Positions 5,155 to 9,788 of a DNA stretch of 9,788 bases are shown here, piece by piece (position 1 is the first letter of the stretch; each line of letters starts with the position of its first letter). Under the pieces are notes generated by a model. The model did no database searches. It was not told where the DNA came from and saw only the letters and a program-made list of their open reading frames with translations. The stretch comes from an uncultured Persicitalea sp. (lineage in GTDB: Bacteria > Bacteroidota > Bacteroidia > Cytophagales > Spirosomataceae), in the NCBI GenBank assembly GCA_950075905.1, contig CATMVR010000122.1, forward strand, positions 1 through 9,788, written 5' to 3'. The position numbers were made by a program, and so were the translations under genes.

Positions 5155-5952
5155 CTGCCCGATTTCAAATTGATCGGCGTCCAGATAAGCCGGGAAGCGC
5201 TCACGGTACTTTTCCAGCGGCGCTTTTTCCAGGTAGACGATCTGCTCACTTTCGGCCGTACCCATATCCGTAATTACCTCTCCCAGAAAATCGATCGCCA
5301 GCGAGCCTCCCGTGTGCTCCACGCCGTTGCCATCGGTTCCTACGCGGTTTACCCCCACTACGTAGCAGAGGTTCTCAATGGCCCGGGCCCTGAGCAGGGT
5401 ACCCCAGGCATACGCCCGTACCATAGGCCAATTGGCTACGTAAATCAGTAAATCATAGGGACTATCCGCGGTCTGACGGCTCCATACCGGAAACCGCAGG
5501 TCGTAGCAGATTAGCGGACAGATGCGCCAGCCTTTCCAGTCTACAATGAGGCGTTCGCTCCCGGCCGAGAAGGTAGTATGTTCGGCACCCATGCGAAAGA
5601 GATGCCGCTTGTCGTAGGCATGGTAGGTACCATCAGGGCGCACGCAAAGCAGGCGGTTGTAGAATTTACCTTCCTCCTTTACCTGAAAGCTTCCGATGAG
5701 CAGCGCCTGCGTTTGCGCTGCCATCATCTTCATCCAGCGCGTAGTGGTGGTATTCATCACTTCGGCGCAGACCGAAACATTCATGCTGAATCCCGTCGAA
5801 AACATTTCAGGCAGCACAATGACGTCAGCGGCCTCAGGCAGGGTGGCGATTTTTTCTTCCAGCCCGGCTAGATTCGCCGTGACATCCTCCCAAACCAGTG
5901 GCGTCTGAATCAGGGCAACCGAAAGTTTGTCAGCAGTAGCGTTGATAGGCAG
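5152..5952 (-). CDS. Carbon-nitrogen hydrolase (nitrilase superfamily, YafV/omega-amidase-like); start unclear
   Basis: The protein resembles YafV/Nit2 omega-amidases, which hydrolyse omega-amides of 2-oxo acids such as 2-oxoglutaramate in the cytoplasm (family-based). The Glu-Lys-Cys triad is visible: Glu in VLPEMFSTGF, Lys in YDKRHLF, Cys in PLICYDLRFP. With the CTG start used here these are Glu49, Lys115 and Cys149 of 266 residues, a normal family length. The conserved first strand LSVALIQTPLVWEDVTANL is encoded in frame upstream of the GTG at 5815-5817, so that GTG cannot be the real start. However, there is no ATG, GTG or TTG between the first strand and the in-frame stop at 5962-5964. 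The CTG at 5950-5952 is only a placeholder. Either a rare start codon is used, the start has been lost, or the sequence has an error. It lies downstream of def in a minus-strand run. Confidence 0.8.
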   Translation of the reverse strand: MPINATADKLSVALIQTPLVWEDVTANLAGLEEKIATLPEAADVIVLPEMFSTGFSMNVSVCAEVMNTTTTRWMKMMAAQTQALLIGSFQVKEEGKFYNRLLCVRPDGTYHAYDKRHLFRMGAEHTTFSAGSERLIVDWKGWRICPLICYDLRFPVWSRQTADSPYDLLIYVANWPMVRAYAWGTLLRARAIENLCYVVGVNRVGTDGNGVEHTGGSLAIDFLGEVITDMGTAESEQIVYLEKAPLEKYRERFPAYLDADQFEIGQ

Positions 5953-5964
5953 TAGAAGGTTTTA
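5944..5964 (+). repeat. Short direct repeat at the 5' end of the nitrilase gene (copy 2)
   Basis: This copy has the same orientation as 5136-5154. It contains the in-frame TAA (minus strand, 5962-5964) that closes the nitrilase frame upstream, and it lies exactly where a start codon is missing. The two copies thus bracket the whole gene. Confidence 0.6.
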
Positions 5965-5984
5965 GATGGAACAGGCCAAAGCAC

Positions 5985-6563
5985 TCACTTACGGCTATAA
6001 AATTTCATACGGTAGTCTACATCCACGATGCCTTTGGCAATATCGCTGAGCTTTCGTTTGAGTAGTTGCTTGCGCAGAGCGGGCAGGTAGTCAGTAAAGA
6101 GTTTGCCCTGCAAGTGATCATACTCGTGCTGAATAATGCGGGCGGCGGTACCTTCGTACTCCTCCACGTGCTCATTCCAGTCAAGGTCGCGGTACTGAAT
6201 CTTTACTTTTTCGGGCCGGAATACCTCCCCCCGGATCCCCGGAATACTCAGGCATCCTTCCTCAAAGCCCCACTCCTCCCCTTCTTCTTCCAGGATCTGC
6301 GGGTTGATAAACACCTTCTTGAAGCCTTCCAGCGAAGGCTCTTTATCCTCTTCCTCTTCTCCCTCGTTCATAGGGGTACCATCTACCACAAAAATCCGGA
6401 TATTCAGGCCTATCTGAGGAGCCGCCAGCCCAACACCTGAGGCGTCGTACATGGTCTCAAACATATCGTCGGCCAGCTTTTTTAGATCCAGTTCGTCTTT
6501 TTCAATAGGCCTTGTTACTTTGCGTAAAATGGGGTCTCCGTAGGCCACAATGGGGTAAATCAT
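5985..6563 (-). CDS. def: Peptide deformylase
   Basis: This protein of 192 residues has all three catalytic motifs in order: GVGLAAPQ (43-50), EGCLSIPG (102-109) and QHEYDHLQG (145-153). Cys104, His146 and His150 bind the metal and Glu147 is the catalytic base. The enzyme removes the formyl group from the N-terminal Met of new proteins at the ribosome. An acidic insertion (NEGEEEEDKEPSLEG, 66-80) between motifs 1 and 2 is of the kind seen in Bacteroidota enzymes. The ATG at 6561-6563 gives the standard N-terminus MIYPIVAYGDPILRK. It lies 51 bp after ruvX on the same strand, so both are probably read from the ruvX promoter, with the nitrilase gene following. No sign of decay. Confidence 0.97.
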   Translation of the reverse strand: MIYPIVAYGDPILRKVTRPIEKDELDLKKLADDMFETMYDASGVGLAAPQIGLNIRIFVVDGTPMNEGEEEEDKEPSLEGFKKVFINPQILEEEGEEWGFEEGCLSIPGIRGEVFRPEKVKIQYRDLDWNEHVEEYEGTAARIIQHEYDHLQGKLFTDYLPALRKQLLKRKLSDIAKGIVDVDYRMKFYSRK

Positions 6564-6614
6564 CAGAAAGGTATTCGGTAAAAATGAAAATTGAATTTGG
6601 TATATAAAAACGCC

Positions 6615-7049
6615 CTACCTTCTTCCAAAAGGATTCAGGCGTTGGCTTTCCATGTAAGACTGCAAAATTATAGTAGCGCTCACCTTGTCGAGATTGCCCT
6701 TTTCTCGCCGTTCGCTTTTTTTGCTACCACCCGTAATCATGGCTTGTAACGCAATAGACGAGGTAAAACGTTCGTCATGGGCATGCACGGGAATATCCGG
6801 AAAGGTGTTTTCCAGCTTTTTGATAAACGTCCGCACCGGTTGAGTATTATGGGTATCGGTGCTGTCCAGCTTCGTGGGCATACCTACCACAATGGCTTCC
6901 ACTTCTTCGCGGGCCGTGTACTTTTTGAGGTAGTCCAACAACTCATGCGTACGCACCGTTTCCAAAGCCGTGGCAATGATCTGCAACGGGTCCGTAACGG
7001 CCAGTCCGGTTCGTTTGGAACCATAATCTATGGCGAGCAGTCGGGGCAT
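6615..7049 (-). CDS. ruvX: RuvX/YqgF family Holliday junction resolvase-like protein
   Basis: This protein of 144 residues has the RNase H-like fold motifs of YqgF: LAIDYGSKRTGLAVTD (5-20, Asp8), IVVGMPTKLD (53-62), HDERFTS (91-97, Glu93) and LDKVSATIILQSYM (120-133, Asp121). Members are described as putative Holliday junction resolvases and as nucleases in 16S rRNA 5'-end processing; sequence alone does not choose between the roles. Length is typical and all acidic active-site residues are present. The ATG at 7047-7049 gives the usual MPRLLAIDYG start. Its leader contains five 8-bp tandem repeats, the nearest only 6 bp from the start codon. It is first in the ruvX-def-nitrilase run and is divergent from recJ. 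Confidence 0.95.
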   Translation of the reverse strand: MPRLLAIDYGSKRTGLAVTDPLQIIATALETVRTHELLDYLKKYTAREEVEAIVVGMPTKLDSTDTHNTQPVRTFIKKLENTFPDIPVHAHDERFTSSIALQAMITGGSKKSERREKGNLDKVSATIILQSYMESQRLNPFGRR

Positions 7050-7055
7050 TTTTTC

Positions 7056-7095
7056 AATGATAGAATGATAGAATGATAGAATGAGTGAATGAGTG
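7056..7095. repeat. Five 8-bp tandem repeats in the ruvX leader
   Basis: Three copies of AATGATAG are followed by two of AATGAGTG, with no interruption. The array lies between the predicted ruvX promoter and its start codon, 6 bp from the ATG. Unit number could change by slippage and alter leader length or folding of the mRNA. Confidence 0.95.
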
Positions 7096-7153
7096 AATAA
7101 TACCTTTGTTTCAGGTTTTCACGTAAATATCCATCCATTCAAAACACACACTG

Positions 7154-7185
7154 CAAAGATAAAGGCTTTCGTTGGCTTTTGACAA
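7154..7185 (-). promoter_or_regulatory. Promoter for ruvX (Bacteroidota type)
   Basis: On the minus strand TATCTTTG (7154-7161) matches TAnnTTTG exactly. A TTG (7183-7185) lies 21 bp upstream, fitting the usual -33 position. The predicted transcript would start near 7147 and carry a leader of about 95 bases that includes the tandem repeats. Confidence 0.55.
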
Positions 7186-7235
7186 CTTTGCTTAGGCTGC
7201 CCCGGCAAACAGAGCCTTCTCTCAGAGAGTATTGT

Positions 7236-7293
7236 TAATTTTGCTTAACTGGAAAATAGGCCGGATTCGACAGATGCCTTTTCTGTATCTTTG
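7236..7293 (+). promoter_or_regulatory. Candidate promoter elements for recJ
   Basis: Two exact TAnnTTTG matches occur: TAATTTTG at 7236-7243 and TATCTTTG at 7286-7293. Neither has a clear TTG at the -33 distance. The second lies 5 bp before the recJ ATG, so a transcript from it would have almost no leader. The first would give a leader of about 50 bases. Confidence 0.4.
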
Positions 7294-7298
7294 CACCT

Positions 7299-9020
7299 AT
7301 GAATGAAAAACGCTGGATATCCTCCCCCGAGCTGAATTCTGAGCAGCAGGAAATCGTAAAATCACTGGCTGGTACTATCAACGTAAGCCCGTTTCTGGCC
7401 GCATTGCTGGTGCAGCGCGGGGTGCATGATTTTGAGCAGGCCCGAACTTTTTTCCGGCCCGAACTGGACCACCTGCACGATCCATTCCTGATGAAGGATA
7501 TGGACAGGGCTGTGGAGCGCCTGACCCAGGCTATTGGCCGGGGCGAGAAAATCCTGGTCTATGGTGATTATGATGTGGACGGTACTACCTCTGTGACCCT
7601 ATTCTATGGTTTTCTCCGCACCTTTTACGATCAGCTCGACTACTACATTCCCGACCGCTACGTGGAAGGGTACGGCGTTTCCACGCAGGGTATTGACTAC
7701 GCCGCCGAAAACGGTTTTACGCTGATCGTTGCCCTTGACTGCGGTATCAAATCCATTGATAAAGTAAGCTATGCCCTGAGTAAAGGCATTGACTTTATCA
7801 TCTGCGATCACCACCGGCCAGGCAATGAGCTGCCACCAGCCGCCGCCGTACTCGACCCCAAGCGTGCCGACTGCGCCTACCCCTATAAAGAGCTAACGGG
7901 CTGTGGGGTGGGCTTCAAACTACTTCATGCTTTCTGCATGCAGCACGGCCGGGATGAGACCGAACTATTTGCCTACCTCGACCTGCTGGTGGTGAGCATA
8001 GCCTCCGATATAGTACCCATCACGGGCGAAAACCGCGTGCTGGCCTACTATGGTTTACAACGGCTGAATTCTTCCCCGCGTACCGGCCTGAAAGCTTTGA
8101 TCAAGATCGCGGGTATCAGTAATGCGCTGGATATTACCAGTGTGGTGTTTGGCCTGGGGCCCCGGATCAATGCCGCCGGACGAATCAAGCACGCCAAAGA
8201 GGCGGTGCGGCTGCTGCTCTGCGAAGACGAAGATGAGGCCGACGAATTTGCCTCGGCCATCAACAAGCACAACAGCGACCGCCGGACGTTCGACACGACT
8301 ATTACCGACGAAGCGCTGGCGATGATTCAGAATGATGCCTGGCTAACCGGAGCCAAGAGTACCGTGCTGTTCAAGGAGGACTGGCACAAGGGTGTGATTG
8401 GCATCGTGGCGAGCCGCTGCATCGAGCATTTTCACCGGCCTACCATCATTCTGACCCAATCTAACGGCAAGGCGGCCGGTTCGGCGCGCTCGGTGCCGGG
8501 TTTTGACGTGTATGAGGCAATTGAAGAGTGCGCCGAACTGCTTGAACAGTTTGGCGGGCATACCTTCGCGGCTGGCCTGACCCTACCCATCGAAAATGTA
8601 AACGCCTTCCGGCAGCGCTTTGAGGAGATTGTCAGCAATCGCATTCTGCCCGATCAGTTGCTACCAATGATCAACGTGGATATGGAACTGGATCTGGAAG
8701 CGATTTCGTGGAAATTCTACAATGTGCTGAAACAAATGTCACCCTTCGGGCCCGGCAATATGATGCCCATGTTTGTGAGTCGAGGCGTTTCGGTAGCCAA
8801 AAAGCCCACCATCATGAAGGAAAAACACATCAAGTTTGACGTGTACCAGGGCAATTCTCCGGCCTTTACGACCATTGCTTTCGGCATGGCCCACATTTAT
8901 CCCGACCTGATGAGCGGGAAGCCATTTGATATTTGTTACCACCTCGACGAGAACAATTTCCGCGATCAGCGTACGCTGCAACTGATGCTGAAAGATATAA
9001 AGTTTGGTACGGCGGAATGA
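7299..9020 (+). CDS. recJ: Single-stranded-DNA-specific exonuclease RecJ
   Basis: This protein of 573 residues, full length for the family, contains the DHH-superfamily motifs. These are VYGDYDVDGTTS (87-98, Asp90/Asp92/Asp94), ALDCGI (145-150, Asp147), CDHHRPG (169-175) and SIASDIVP (233-240, Asp237). The DHHA1 part follows, with GSARSVPGFDVYEAI (394-408) and QFGGHTFAAGL (417-427), then an OB-fold region from SPFGPGN (481-487) to the end. RecJ degrades single-stranded DNA 5' to 3' in RecF-pathway recombination and in repair. The Asp and His residues that bind Mn/Mg are all kept. It is divergent from ruvX, another DNA-processing gene. Its stop overlaps the next ATG (ATGA), so translation of the GNAT gene is probably coupled. 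Confidence 0.97.
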   Translation: MNEKRWISSPELNSEQQEIVKSLAGTINVSPFLAALLVQRGVHDFEQARTFFRPELDHLHDPFLMKDMDRAVERLTQAIGRGEKILVYGDYDVDGTTSVTLFYGFLRTFYDQLDYYIPDRYVEGYGVSTQGIDYAAENGFTLIVALDCGIKSIDKVSYALSKGIDFIICDHHRPGNELPPAAAVLDPKRADCAYPYKELTGCGVGFKLLHAFCMQHGRDETELFAYLDLLVVSIASDIVPITGENRVLAYYGLQRLNSSPRTGLKALIKIAGISNALDITSVVFGLGPRINAAGRIKHAKEAVRLLLCEDEDEADEFASAINKHNSDRRTFDTTITDEALAMIQNDAWLTGAKSTVLFKEDWHKGVIGIVASRCIEHFHRPTIILTQSNGKAAGSARSVPGFDVYEAIEECAELLEQFGGHTFAAGLTLPIENVNAFRQRFEEIVSNRILPDQLLPMINVDMELDLEAISWKFYNVLKQMSPFGPGNMMPMFVSRGVSVAKKPTIMKEKHIKFDVYQGNSPAFTTIAFGMAHIYPDLMSGKPFDICYHLDENNFRDQRTLQLMLKDIKFGTAE

Positions 9021-9577
9021 AAAAGGAGCTAATCAAAACTGTGGACGCAAATTTTCGACTGGAAAGAATTGGTGTAGAGGAAGCGGATAGGTTGTCGGTA
9101 CTTTGCCGGGAAATTTACGTGCAGTACTACCTCTACCTGTGGTACGATGCGGGTGAATGGTACCAGCAGACCCGCTACCATCCTGACATACTCGCGGAGG
9201 AACTATCCAACCCACAGTCGGAGTTTTACTGGATCAGACAGGGCGATCAGAAAGCGGGTTATGTAAAAATAAACCTGGCTGCTCAGGTGAAGGAGTTCGA
9301 CTCTCCTTCGGGCCGCCGGGGCCTGGAAATAGAACGCATCTACCTGTACCGGGAATTCGCGGGACAAGGTCTTGGAAAGAAAGCGCTGATGTGGGTAGAG
9401 GCGCAGGCCCGGCAGCAGGAGTATGACTTTCTGTTTTTGTATACCATGGATAGTAGCGATGCCCGGCTTTTTTATGAAAAATTGGGGTATCAAAAGGTAG
9501 CGGTCAAGCGTTTACCCTTTGAAAAAATGAAACCCGAATACCGGGATATGTATTTGATGATAAAAGAGCTACGATGA
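9017..9577 (+). CDS. GNAT family N-acetyltransferase
   Basis: This protein of 186 residues shows the GNAT acetyl-CoA site. Motif A is LEIERIYLYREFAGQGLGKKALMWVEAQA (103-131), with the Q-G-L-G pyrophosphate loop at 117-120. Motif B is DSSDARLFYEKLGYQKV (145-161). The N-terminal 60 residues are Tyr/Trp-rich (QYYLYLWYDAGEWYQ) and probably shape the substrate pocket. Substrate cannot be predicted; small amines, amino acids and protein N-termini are all possible. I chose the ATG at 9017 because it overlaps the recJ stop as ATGA. An upstream in-frame start at 8933 would lie within recJ and add non-conserved residues. The stop overlaps the lptB ATG in the same way, so the three genes look tightly co-translated. 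Confidence 0.9.
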   Translation: MKKELIKTVDANFRLERIGVEEADRLSVLCREIYVQYYLYLWYDAGEWYQQTRYHPDILAEELSNPQSEFYWIRQGDQKAGYVKINLAAQVKEFDSPSGRRGLEIERIYLYREFAGQGLGKKALMWVEAQARQQEYDFLFLYTMDSSDARLFYEKLGYQKVAVKRLPFEKMKPEYRDMYLMIKELR

Positions 9578-9788
9578 TACTCAGAACCGAAAATCTGGTT
9601 AAAAAATACGGCGCCCGGCTGGTCAACGATAATGTAAGCTATCAGGTGGAACAGGGGGAAATCGTAGGGTTGCTTGGTCCGAACGGGGCCGGAAAAACTA
9701 CCTCCTTTTATATGGCCGTAGGATTGGTGAAACCCAACAGTGGGCATGTCTACCTCGATGACCGCGATATTACCAACCTGCCCATGTA
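9574..9788 (+). CDS. lptB: LPS export ABC transporter ATP-binding protein LptB, 3' end outside window
   Basis: Seventy-one codons are visible. The Walker A loop GPNGAGKTT (35-43) is followed by SFYMAVGLVKPNSGHVYLDDRDITNLPM. The phrase FYMxVGxVxPxxGxxxxDDxDIxxLPM is characteristic of LptB rather than of other ABC ATPases. LptB powers extraction of LPS from the inner membrane with LptFG and its passage to the outer membrane through LptC-A-D. The start is the ATG inside ATGA shared with the GNAT stop. The Q-loop, signature and Walker B motifs lie beyond the window, so completeness cannot be judged. Confidence 0.93.
   Translation, partial: MILRTENLVKKYGARLVNDNVSYQVEQGEIVGLLGPNGAGKTTSFYMAVGLVKPNSGHVYLDDRDITNLPM

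Noticed and set aside
5815..5817. GTG as start of the nitrilase-family gene
   Set aside because: It would remove the conserved first strand encoded just upstream and leave the catalytic Glu at residue 4.
8933..9016. Upstream start for the GNAT gene, inside recJ
   Set aside because: It would overlap recJ by 88 bp and add non-conserved residues; the ATG at 9017 forms the same ATGA overlap as the next gene pair.
1..9788. Search by eye for CRISPR arrays, tRNA or rRNA genes, transposase genes and phage genes
   Set aside because: None was found; the only tandem array is the five-unit 8-bp repeat at 7056-7095, which has no spacers.

Overview
This window looks like a chromosomal segment of a Bacteroidota bacterium, most likely of the order Cytophagales (Spirosoma/Dyadobacter-like). 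The taxonomic call is an inference. It rests on several signals: LVIVD-repeat and SPFH C-terminal sequences of the type I associate with Bacteroidota, near absence of Shine-Dalgarno sequences before genes, promoter elements matching the Bacteroidota -7 consensus TAnnTTTG, a peptide deformylase with an acidic insertion, and moderate GC content with AT-rich intergenic gaps.

Layout. (1) Bases 1-1927, plus strand: an envelope cluster holding the 3' part of an LVIVD beta-propeller gene, a small exported beta-strand-rich protein and a META/lipocalin-like lipoprotein. (2) Bases 1884-3956, minus strand: an LpxH-like metallophosphoesterase followed by a GT-B glycosyltransferase. The pair converges on the lipoprotein gene, and the 3' ends overlap across a large palindrome. 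(3) Bases 3957-4584: a non-coding stretch, a 5'-truncated remnant of an SPFH/band-7 gene, and an intact 54-residue Arc-type ribbon-helix-helix gene. (4) Bases 4647-5139, plus strand: a lone DUF433 antitoxin-like gene placed 4 bp before gatC. (5) Bases 5152-7049, minus strand: ruvX, def and a nitrilase-superfamily (YafV/omega-amidase-like) gene. (6) Bases 7299-9788, plus strand: recJ, a GNAT acetyltransferase and lptB (cut by the window end), joined by two ATGA stop/start overlaps.

Most of the window is housekeeping: DNA repair and recombination (recJ, ruvX), protein maturation (def), tRNA amidation (gatC), LPS transport (lptB) and envelope glycolipid chemistry. I found no complete new defence or mobile system.

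The points most worth a second look are these: a G8 tract inside the glycosyltransferase that would act as an on/off switch if it slips; a palindrome encoding the end of that same protein; the truncated SPFH gene next to its intact RHH partner; the orphan DUF433 gene driven by a good promoter in front of gatC; a nitrilase gene with no usable ATG/GTG/TTG start, flanked at both ends by near-identical short direct repeats; and five 8-bp tandem repeats in the leader of ruvX.
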